This document shows positions 55,187-64,000 of a stretch of DNA of 64,000 nucleotides, piece after piece. The stretch comes from Sordariomycetes sp. S80-01Y (lineage: Eukaryota; Ascomycota; Sordariomycetes), in the NCBI GenBank assembly GCA_037042185.1, contig JAXQJY010000019.1:434001-498000 (forward strand), given 5' to 3'. Position 1 is the first letter of the stretch, and each line of letters starts with the position of its first letter. A program made the translations under genes and the position numbers. Under the pieces are notes generated by a model. The model saw only the letters and a list, made by a program, of their open reading frames with translations, was not told the DNA's origin and did not search any database.

Positions 55187-56593
55187 CTAATCTCTGACAT
55201 TGATGTTTCCATTGCCATCCTCACCAAGCTTACCCCCTCCCCAGATTGTTCGGTCATTGTCGTTTTCAAACTTCCCTTTCCCGGGATAAGACCAGATAAG
55301 ATCACCCCAGCCTGGGAAATCCGTACCGCCAGCTCCCTCGCCTCCCATGTCATCAATCGCTTCCTTCATTTCGCTGACAAGCTTTGACTTGTTGCTCCTC
55401 TTAACAACATACTGGTAGTATATGATCTACTTAAATCAGTAAACCTACTTTCATATTGCTAGGAGGGTACTTACGTCATAGGCGCCAGGCGTGACACCAC
55501 GAGAAATATTCGATGGTGCCGCCCATGGTCCGTTTACAAGGATCGCTTCGCAACGATAGAAGTTTCGGTCGTACTTCACTTCTCTTCCCAAATTGTACTG
55601 AGCCGTGTACTCTGCTGCTTTGAGGAGCAGGTTGTCCTCCAGACCGTAGATGTCACGTCCCTGGCTTTGGACGACACGCGCAGCCTGGGCGGCCCACGCG
55701 ACGGTGTTCTTCGCATGGCCCTGGTCCCGACCAGTCTCGGCACTCTGGCCTGTCCGAGGCTGAAAATTGCCACGGATTCCAGCACAGGGATCATTTTTGT
55801 ACATGTGGAGGGCATAGTTGTACATCGTGACGTCGTCGAGGTACACAGCGAACGATAGCAGTGCCTTGATACTAGCCATGCCGTAGTTTGCCTGGCCGAC
55901 GTTGATAGATTGCTTGCCGAAGAGCCAATACAACTGATTCGAGAAGCCAGTTGCGCCACTGAACCCAGAACCAGCCTCAACCCAGCCGCCCTCCCACCGC
56001 ATGATCTCGGCGGCGTTGGCGAACATGTCTCCCTCTAGGCCGACAAGAAGCGACGTGTCAGTGCCAATGATGTCGGTAAGGTTGGTACCCCAGGCATCTA
56101 GGATGGTTGTGGCCCTGTCCCAGTGATCTTGGTCCCGTGTGATGTACCACATGAGTGCATTTTGGTAGGCGGCGCGCGTGTCTTGCGTGAAGGAAGTATA
56201 ATTGCTACAGCTGCCTCGACAGAGAACAGCATGAGGTCCTTGCATCTCGTACTAATTTCAACGTCAGAATCCTTCCGTTCCCAGGCTCCAGTGATCCGTT
56301 GTACCTACATTAGACTGGGAGAATTTATCGTCTCGAAATTTCTCGTATGCGGAGCTCCAAGGCTCGCTCTTATCTTCGACGCCCGTTTTGATCCGTTCGA
56401 GATCATCGTGAGTATGCCACAGGCCTGGATGAATGAATTCACCGGGCCCGTGTTTCATGTCAGGGTCATCCTGAGGCACGACAGGAATGGGTCCATTCAG
56501 GATCGGGAGGCCATTCAGACTACCAGTTGCAATTGCCAACGAGACCAACCATGCCAGCCCCGTAGATGCAATCACTGTCACCCTTGGGATCAT
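55187..56593 (-). CDS. alginate-lyase-superfamily protein B
   Basis: Three exons (56593-56309, 56251-55475, 55426-55187), with introns of 57 and 48 bp, give 433 residues. The signal peptide is followed by a Pro-rich spacer, then HPGLWHTHDDLERIKTG, matching the start of paralogue A. AYQNALMWYITRDQDHW, NVGQANYGMASIKAL and GQSAETGRDQGHAKN are equivalents of landmarks in A. The second splice restores GAYDIIYYQYVVKRSN, where the family has a conserved aromatic YxYVKR stretch; stopping without it would lose 80 residues. The C-terminal tail is Gly/Asn-rich (TIWGGGKLGEDGNGN). It is presumed to be a secreted uronate lyase with a specificity different from A. Confidence 0.82.
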
Positions 56594-57212
56594 TGTAATT
56601 TGATATTAAAAGTTCTGGGATTTGACAGGTTGAGAATGTTCATGCAGGCGTGAACTGATGCCGAAACCGGTGACTGATTGCTGGCAAGGGTTTCTTTCTA
56701 TAGTCTCAACAAGCGCTACTTACCAGGGACACATTGCTGGGACCAGATTACTCCGGTTTCCAAGGCGAGCCAAGACTGGCTTGTAGGTTTCTGGAATCAG
56801 GACACATTGAACGGAGGCTGTCCGGTCATTAACCCGGCCATGCTTTGCGGGGAAAAGCATGACCTCCGCATCGACGAAGCGTGGGGAAGCTGATCAAGCG
56901 CGCCACTTAGCTTTCGAAAAGGCGCAATGGGGTAAAATATCGTAATCTTGCGCCCGACTTCTACTGGAACCTTTCAACGAGAGAAAGAAGCTTTCTCGGG
57001 GTATTTGCCGGACAGCACTGCTGAGATTCGTGTCCACTGGTTCGTGTTGTCAACTAGTGACTATTGGAGGCAAATCAAGCAGTTGGCGTAAATATTTGTA
57101 GTCTACCTGTTCAGATAAAAGAGCTGTTGTACGGTATCCTAATAAGACGGGTCGCAACCAAGTAAACAGTGAGGGTCTACTATCTGCTAAACCTAGCCGT
57201 GCAAACTGTGTG
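56594..57212. promoter_or_regulatory. divergent promoter (lyase B / GH43)
   Basis: 619 bp between start codons. A shared regulator is plausible. I find no site that I can name. Confidence 0.4.
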
Positions 57213-59015
57213 ATGAAGTTGTCCGCGGTCATCGGCCAGCTATGCTGTGCTCTGCTTGTCGAAGCTATTCGGAATCCCGTTATATCCGGGTAAGCGGTCA
57301 TTTCAAAACGCGAAGTACAAGGAACTGACATGATTCCCAGTTGGAATCCGGATGCTGCTATCCTCCGGGTCGGAAGTGACTATTTCATCGCGACCTCCTC
57401 CTTCGAAATCTTTCCTGGTACGCCAATCTATCATTCTACCGACCTTGCCAATTGGAAACTGTACTCGAACGCTCTCACGGACGCCGAGCAACTCCAGTTA
57501 TATGGTGTTCCCGGCAGCTCAGCCGGTGTATGGGCTCCAACGCTCTCGTACCATGAGGGCGTGTTCTACCTCGCAAGCATGACACGATGGGTCTACGATC
57601 CGGTGCAGAAGCTTTGGCCTCGAGTCATGTTCTATACCTCAACGGACCTTATGACTTGGTCTGCGCCGATCTGGTGCGATCCGTGGGGCATTGACCCAGC
57701 TCTTTTTCACGACCCCATCTCTGGAAAGTCGTACCTCAGTCTAATGGCTCCGAACAATAACGAAGACCGCCTCTGGGGTATCTACCAGTGTCAGGTAGAT
57801 CTTGAGACTGGTCGCTGCATAGGACCTTACATGGGTCTCTGGAATGGCACCATGGAACATACGGCAGATGCTCGACCAGAGTCGCCCAAAATGATATACA
57901 AAGATGGTTACTATTACCTTCTCATCGCCGAGGGCGGAACTGATGAGCTTCATCGAGCCTCGGTAGCCCGGTCTGAATCCCCTGAAGGCCCGTTCGAGTC
58001 AGCGCCGAACAACCCGGTTCTACACAACGGCAAATGGGGAGTTACCAACCTCACGGTGCAGTCCACCGGCCATGCAACATTTGTGGACACACCTGATGGC
58101 CAGTGGTACGCATCTTTTCTCGCAAGGCGAAATATCAATGGCTCCTCACCACTCGGAAGAGAAGGCTTCCTGACCACTGTGGAGTGGACAAATGATGCTT
58201 GGCCTGTCTTCAACGGCGGCAACCCCATCACTTTGAGCCAGAGCTTTGGGTCAGCACCTGACCAAAGCATGGTTCCGGAGACTTTTGTGGATAGTTTCAA
58301 CAGTGGCTCCCTGCACCCAGAGTGGTACCAGCTCCGCACGCCATATACGATGAACTACAAGCTTGGAAACAGCTCTTGTGGACCAGGCCTGACACTGCTA
58401 CCGAACGTGTTTGGCTTGAGTGATCGGGACACGCCAGCTGCTTTGCTTAGAAAGCAAAAGTCTCTCAACATGACATTTTCTGCAACTCTCAGGGAAACGA
58501 ACAAGCCCCTTAACATCAGGCAATCGGTTGGGGTATCCGCCTATCTGAGCGACCTAGCGCATCAGGACATTGGCATTGCTGGCTGTCAGAGTGCTGAAGG
58601 CATGTGTATTTACACATCGCTCATTATGAACGACACGAAAACCGTAAGCTCCCTTCGCTCTCTCTTTGAGCTCATGAAGACTTTGTTAACATTCTGGGTG
58701 TCACAGAGGAGCGAGATCCCACTCAATCACAGCATCATCCCGGCCGAACTAACGCTACACATTCGTGCAGAACCTCTAGAGTACTCCCTTGGTTACTCTT
58801 TCGGCAAAGACGATGTCCATTGGCTAGCTGACTTCTCCTCGTATTGGATGGCGTTCGCTCACCCGGAATATTTCGTCTTCAGTGGAGCGAGCTTTGCTCT
58901 TTTCGCAAGCGGGGGAGGTGAGCCGTGGGGTTTCGACAGCCCAGATGTCGGCTTCACAAGGGTGGAAGAAGAGTACTTCGAGGAAAATATCCCTGACTAT
59001 GATAACTGGGTATAG
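57213..59015 (+). CDS. GH43 glycosidase (xylosidase/arabinofuranosidase)
   Basis: Three exons, 57213-57289, 57341-58643 and 58707-59015, give 562 residues. The first exon gives a signal peptide (MKLSAVIGQLCCALLVEA), which the frame from 57330 would miss. The splice restores NPVISGWNPDAAILRVG, typical of GH43. Catalytic residues are D30 (NPDAA), D144 (GIDPALFHD) and E206 (RPESPK). A C-terminal beta-sandwich domain (about residue 340 on, FVDSFNSGSLHPEWYQLR) follows, as in beta-xylosidase-type members. The last intron (58644-58706, gtaagc...tcacag, 63 nt) is a multiple of three without a stop, so it can be mistaken for coding. Secreted; removes xylose or arabinose side groups or ends. It lies tail-to-tail with the GH88 gene. 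Confidence 0.9.
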
Positions 59016-59023
59016 ATAGCTAT

Positions 59024-60681
59024 CTACATAATGTTTCTTCCAACTCCGAGATCTAGAAGCAAGTTGCCCACCAACACGAAGTAATAGTCTGCGTACACCA
59101 ATCCATGATTTGCCCATCGCCGAGGAGCGAACTTGTAGTTGTTGATGGTCGCCCCGGTGAGGATGGTATCGCCTTCGCTGTTGCAGACAGCTTCAAAGAG
59201 TTGCTGCGAGATGCCTTGCTCCACCGTTTCGACGGGGGTCGAAGACTGCGAGAGATGCGCCGTCGACTCCGTGTGGGCTGCACAGACAGCAGAGGTGATT
59301 CGAAGCGCCGCATCAAGATATCTCTGCGCTTCCACAAGATTACCATTTCCTGTAAGAGCCTTGTAAATGAGAAGCATTCCATAGGAAGCTATCATAGCGG
59401 CGCTTGTGTCGGGCGGGTGAATATCTTCGTCTGCCATTGCCCCGTCAAAATCCCAGGGAGGTATAGCGCTGGAAGGCAGACGCGATAGGAAGTAATCAGC
59501 GCAGTTCCGAGATGTCTGAAGGAACGAATCGTCTCTTGTCCAACCATATGTCTCCGCAAAGCCCGCTATAGCCCACGCCTGGCCACGGGTCCAGCAGGAG
59601 GAGTCATCGTAGCCTTGGTTCGTGAGTTTCTGTCTAATGGCCCCCGTCTCGGGGTCGAAGACTACCAGGTGTGTTGAGGAGTTGTCGGATCGGATGTGTG
59701 CGGCTTGTGTGGTTTTGGCATGCTTTACCGCGTCGTTCCACATGGCTTGGTTTCTGGTTTGGGAGGCGACGTAGAAGAGCATGTCCAGATTCATCATGTT
59801 GTCCTGTACTGAATCAGCCATATGTTCTCTGTTATCTCCAGCATCAAGACATACGATAACAGTGAGGAACTCATTTCTCGGATCTTGGAAAGAATATCGT
59901 TTCGTGACACAGACGTCCCATGAGCGGATAAGTCCAACGACAGGGCTGAAGCGCGAGTGCAGCGACTTGGCCGCCAGTTTCAGAGTCTCAAAGGCTCGTG
60001 TGTCATGCTTGAGCTCCCAAGCCGGTCGGGCCCAAGGTGCGATCATGAAGCCGAGGTCATGCGTCGTGTTCAATGCGGCGTTGCTGTGCAGTCGCTCCGT
60101 CCACCATTCGCAAGCGAACCTGTCGCCAACGGCGTCAGTGCGTATTACATCACCGTCCTTTTCATTCCATGGACTCACTCTAGCTTCAAGGGGTGGATCA
60201 TTCGAGAATTCTCGCGGCTCTGAAGGTTTGGATACTTGCGTGCGCGGTACAGCAGTTCGTACAAAGTTCCAGGGAAGAACCCGGAGGTCCAGAACTCGAG
60301 GTCCCGGTAAACGTAGCTTCTCCCGCCCGGCTGTGTATACTCTGGAAATAGAGAAGGAGGCTCAGTCTTTTTGGAAGAGTTCAATCAGCGTTTTTCTTTG
60401 AGACAATCTCCCGTATTTCTTACCATGGTCAGCGCTTTTGATGCAACAGCCCAAACTTTGGCCTCTACGGCTGGCGAGTAGAGCGCCGACAACTCCTTTG
60501 AAGATGAGAGAAGATTGTGACCGGAGGACTTGGGAGTTTCCTGGAAACTCTGCGCATCCTCCACGTCTTTATGAACCAGGCTATTGTTGTTTGCCCCATT
60601 GAGAGGGTTGTCGTGATTGTGTCCATTCGAAGTTGGAGCGCCATTCTGTAGGCTAGAGTCATGAGTAGCCGCCATTGCCAT
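59024..60681 (-). CDS. GH88 unsaturated-uronyl hydrolase, intracellular
   Basis: Four exons (60681-60424, 60366-60179, 60119-59855, 59803-59024), with introns of 57, 59 and 51 bp, give 496 residues. Splices restore FWTSGFFPGTLYELLYRA, HPLKLEFACEWWTERL and FLTVIDNMMNLDMLF. Family landmarks are THDLGFMI (D170), DNMMNLD (D238), CWTRGQAWAIAGFAETY, PPDTSAAMIASYGML and GLVYADYYFVLVG. GH88 enzymes hydrate the 4,5-double bond at the non-reducing uronate left by polysaccharide lyases and release the 4-deoxy ketose form. No signal peptide is present: the first 60 residues are Asn/Gly/Ser-rich (NGAPTSNGHNHDN), so the enzyme is likely cytosolic. The 51-bp last intron is in frame and was chosen because it removes an insertion in a conserved segment. 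The neighbour transporter would feed it. Confidence 0.9.
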
Positions 60682-61294
60682 TGCGCAGATCGACAGTCTC
60701 GATGCCCTTCAGAAGTTTTAGAGACGAAAATAAGAGCGCCTGAAGAAAATTTTGCAAGAAGAAAAGGGTACTTTTACTGTCGGGGTGACTTCGTACAGGT
60801 GCATTGATTGCCTGCTATGCCCGTTGTACCGACTTCCCTTCCATCTTCGGCCCTGCCATCAGTTCCATGAAGCCAAGAGCACCGGTCACGATCCAGCTAT
60901 TGTCCCGCAGACCGTCTATGACAATGCCACTACCCATCTGCGGCCCCATCCGTCCTGAGTACGACCATCACAGACGTGAGTATGACGACCGGGCTCCGGC
61001 GCATCTTCCGGGCCTTCGCCGCCAGTGCTGGGGAGATGCGGGGTGCGTGTTCGGGGCCCCGACAAACCCAGATCAATACATTTCCAGATCCAGACTCTGC
61101 TACCCTACGAGAGCAACGGCAGCCCTCCGCCAGATGACCCAGACATTGGAAGACGGCAATCGGACATCCGTAGAAAAGGACCAACGAGAAACTGAACATT
61201 GAGAACATTCCTTGTAGTCCAGATCAGTTTTGCCGGCAAACTACGATTATAACCGCGCAACACCAATACCATTGCAAGCACCACAGACATTACG
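60682..61294. promoter_or_regulatory. divergent promoter (GH88 / MFS)
   Basis: 613 bp shared by the GH88 and the transporter genes, fitting common control of uptake and intracellular cleavage. No named site is found. Confidence 0.45.
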
Positions 61295-63020
61295 ATGGTC
61301 ACGAAACCAGACATGACAGCTCATCACCTGGAGGGTCAGCAGGCTAATAACAATGTTGACAAAGAAGTGAGTAAATCTTCCTACTGCATCTCTGAGAACT
61401 TCACTGACTGACATTTTTCCATAGATTGCCGCCTATGTAGGAGGCGACATTGTCCACGTTGATGAGAAGACGAGCAAGCGTCTCTTTTGGACCGTCAATA
61501 AACGAATTCTTGCCTGTATGTTGGGTACATATTTCTGCCAATCCCTCGACAAGGGAACACTGGGGTTTGCCTCGGTGATGGGAATTATTGAGGATGCCAA
61601 CTTGACCGGTGATCGCTTCAACTGGCTCGGCACCATCCTGTACATGGGCATCCTCGTTGGCGAGTACCCAACCAACTTCCTGCTGCAAAAGTTGCCAGTG
61701 GCCAAGTACCTGGCGGCCAATGTTGTCTGTTGGGGTGTCGTTGTTGGCTGCTCGGCGGCCGCCGTTAACTTCCCTGGGTTGATGGCGGTCAGATTCCTGC
61801 TTGGAGTTTTCGAGAGCTGCGTCCAGCCTGCTTTCATCATCATGTAAGTAGTAGAGGTGTCTATGCGATGCTAGGCCCTGAATGGTGGCTAATGATCGTC
61901 GGCACAGGACGAGCATGTGGTACACCAAGCGAGAGCAAGTCATCTTGACATCGCTCTGGTATTGCATGACAGGAGTCCAACTCATGGTGGGAGGCCTCAT
62001 TGCCTACGGTACCTCGCACTACAGCGGCGGCCTCATGTTCCCATGGCAGCTCCTCTTCATGGTTCTTGGAATCGCGACCGTTTGCTGGGGTCTCTTCATA
62101 GGCTGGTGGCTCCCCGACTCGCCCATGAAGGCCAAGTGCTTCAACGAGGATCAGAAGCGCTTGATGATTGAGCGCGTGCGCGCCAACGAGACTGGCATCC
62201 AGAACAAGGTCTGGAAGCCCAAGCAGGTCATTGAGACGCTGACCGACCCAGTGGTCTGGTGCTATGTCATGCTGCAGGTCACATCGACACTTATCATCGG
62301 CGGGCTCGGTGTTTTCTCGAATTTGATTATCCAGTCCTTTGGATTTGATGCTCTGACGGTGCAACTTCTCAATATCGCGCAGGGAGCTGTCACTATCATG
62401 GTCATGGTCGGAGGTGCCTGGGCAGCGACAGCAACTCGGCAAACCGCCATGATTATGCATCTTTGGACTGTGTGAGTAAAGCCTGAAGCTTACTTGGTGA
62501 TATAAGCTAATGGTGTTGCAGGCCAGCCATCATCGGCACCGCTGTCATCTTCACCATCCCGCCGACACCTTCGACACGCGCTGGTCTGCTGATTGCATTC
62601 TACTGCACCCAGTTCTACCTCGCAGAAGGTAACCTGATCTTCTCTCTTATTTCACGAAACATTGCCGGCCAGACCAAGAAGTCGACCACACTTGCCCTGA
62701 CGTTCGTCTTCTGGGCAGCCGGAAACATGGCTGCCCCTCAGATCTTCCAGAAGAGCGACGCGCCGCGCTACCGAAAGGGTTTCACCGCGCACTTTTGCCT
62801 CTATGCGCTGTTCAACATTTTCCTCGTCATCATGCGGGTCCTCCTGGCTCGCCGTAACAAGGCCAAGGAGAGTGCGGTGGCAGAAATCACGCCTGGGGAT
62901 CAGAATGCCAACGCAACGGAACAGGACGGCGACGGCAAGCCGACGGGAGGGGTCTCGCATTCCAACGCTTTTGCAGACATGACCGACAAGGAGAATCCTG
63001 CGTTTCGCTACGAGATGTAG
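61295..63020 (+). CDS. MFS transporter, anion:cation symporter family
   Basis: Four exons (61295-61366, 61425-61843, 61908-62471, 62522-63020), with introns of 58, 64 and 50 bp, give 517 residues. The first exon encodes only a 24-residue polar N-terminus. Helices include CMLGTYFCQSLDKGTLGFAS (helix 1, with the ACS-type LDK motif), LGTILYMGILVGEYPTNFLL and VRFLLGVFESCVQPAFIIM, and the family's TSMWYTKREQ segment. Relatives are allantoate (Dal5-like) permeases that carry organic anions. The gene is divergent from the intracellular GH88 and in a lyase cluster, so uptake of unsaturated oligouronides or uronates is the best inference. It is only distantly like the first transporter in the window. 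Confidence 0.88.
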
Positions 63021-64000
63021 CCAAACTTTTGGCTGGGGACTAAGACTTGGCGATTCCGCAAAGGTTGGGTGGGTTGTGCGAGGAGTCTGCAATAAGGTTG
63101 TCAAACTGGTGGTTGCTGTGAATTTTAGATGACCCAATAAATACATGGCTAAAGATTGTTAAGTTCTAGAGTATGGACATTATCAAATCTTTCAAATCTT
63201 TACTAGTGGTACACACGCCAGCGATGCGCCGAACAGGTCTACTGTTCCGGCGGCCAGCACTCCACCATCGTCGTTAGCGACATGGTCATTGCTTCTAGTG
63301 AGGAGACTCGGATTTATGGCCTTTTGACCAAAGAAAGGCCTGGGACACCCACGAGTCTCGTATTGGGCCCAGGATTATCAAATGCGCCTTCTGATATCGA
63401 TAGTTGGTGGGCAAACGTCGCAGACCGTGGGAGATGCTCCAATTGTGGCGAGGGCGGTGCCGGAGGTGGTCCGACAATTGGCCCGCGCTCCGGTAAGACC
63501 GCGACGGGGGCTCGCGTGCCGTGTTCCTGTAACACCAGGTTTTGTAGCGCTCCAGTAAATGAGGGCATAGACATCCGATGGCATGAAGACAATGATATAC
63601 CGCTAGGATGGGGCCGGCTCTGGCCACTCAGTCTGTTGCCTACACAAAGTCACCACAGGTGAGGCTCGGGAGAATGACTCGCGACCTTGGAGAAGACTGA
63701 ACGATTCTGAAGCTGGATGGGGGCTTGTAGAACGGCGCTTGTGTTGCTAGCCCCGCCGCAAAGAGGAGCGTCCGTAAGGGGCGGACTCGACATCATCTTT
63801 CCATTGGCTCGAGGTGTATGATCCCAGTCTCTAAGTTGCCTCTGTCGGGGGTCTCCGCATCTCCTCCCCGCACTAGTCTTCTGGTTTGCCTTTCCCTCCA
63901 CAACCTTGGTTACTTCCCCGCCTATCACGCTCTGGAACCCAGGCGAGGTCATGACATCCGAAGGAGGCTGCATGTAGCTGTGAGTCGTGACTCCGTCGTC
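63021..64000. other. right end, no gene seen
   Basis: 0.98 kb. ORFs of 100-126 codons on both strands overlap each other between 63280 and 63980 and have no domain. A gene could start beyond the right edge. Confidence 0.35.

Overview
The window comes from a filamentous ascomycete (Pezizomycotina, most likely a Sordariomycete). Genes lie on both strands, most carry 1-6 short GT-AG introns of about 41-125 bp, and fungal-only families abound: Zn2Cys6 and C2H2 'Fungal_trans' regulators, a CFEM/PTH11-type receptor, a subgroup C chitinase with LysM domains, a LysM effector, an F-box protein and a NYN/CCCH protein. I rebuilt exon structures by hand, requiring consistent splice phase and an intact reading frame. 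I see no transposon, LTR element, CRISPR array or rRNA, and no tRNA I can support.

Region 1 (about 1.3-10.6 kb) looks like a sugar-acid (aldarate or deoxy-ketoacid) catabolic cluster. It holds a glucarate-dehydratase-type enolase-superfamily enzyme, a divergent MFS anion transporter, a DapA-type aldolase/dehydratase, a YMR226C/YdfG-type SDR and a Zn2Cys6 regulator. A truncated SDR gene sits at the left edge.

Region 2 (11-24 kb) is mixed. It carries a SET-like/MYND locus of doubtful integrity, two alpha/beta hydrolases, the mitochondrial pyruvate carrier subunit MPC1, a hypothetical gene, a C2H2-Fungal_trans regulator and an F-box protein.

Region 3 (24-33.3 kb) is a chitin-related module. 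A seven-exon, 1270-residue killer-toxin-like GH18 chitinase (two LysM, a hevein-type chitin-binding domain, GH18, hydrophobic Ala/Gly-rich tail) is divergent from an orphan secreted protein, followed by a secreted protein with five LysM-like domains.

Region 4 (33.4-49 kb) holds an FAD monooxygenase, a CFEM-receptor, a secreted bicovalent-flavin (BBE/AA7) oxidase, a tiny zinc-ribbon ORF, a NYN-CCCH protein and two hypothetical genes, separated by long gene-free stretches.

Region 5 (50-63 kb) resembles a fungal polysaccharide utilisation locus. It contains a GH27 alpha-galactosidase, a fasciclin protein, two convergent alginate-lyase-superfamily proteins, a secreted GH43, a GH88 unsaturated-uronyl hydrolase without a signal peptide, and a second MFS anion transporter. 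The inferred logic is that secreted lyases and GH43 cut a uronate-containing polymer, the transporter imports the unsaturated oligouronides, and the cytosolic GH88 releases monomers. Region 1 could supply related downstream sugar-acid steps, although the two regions are about 43 kb apart.
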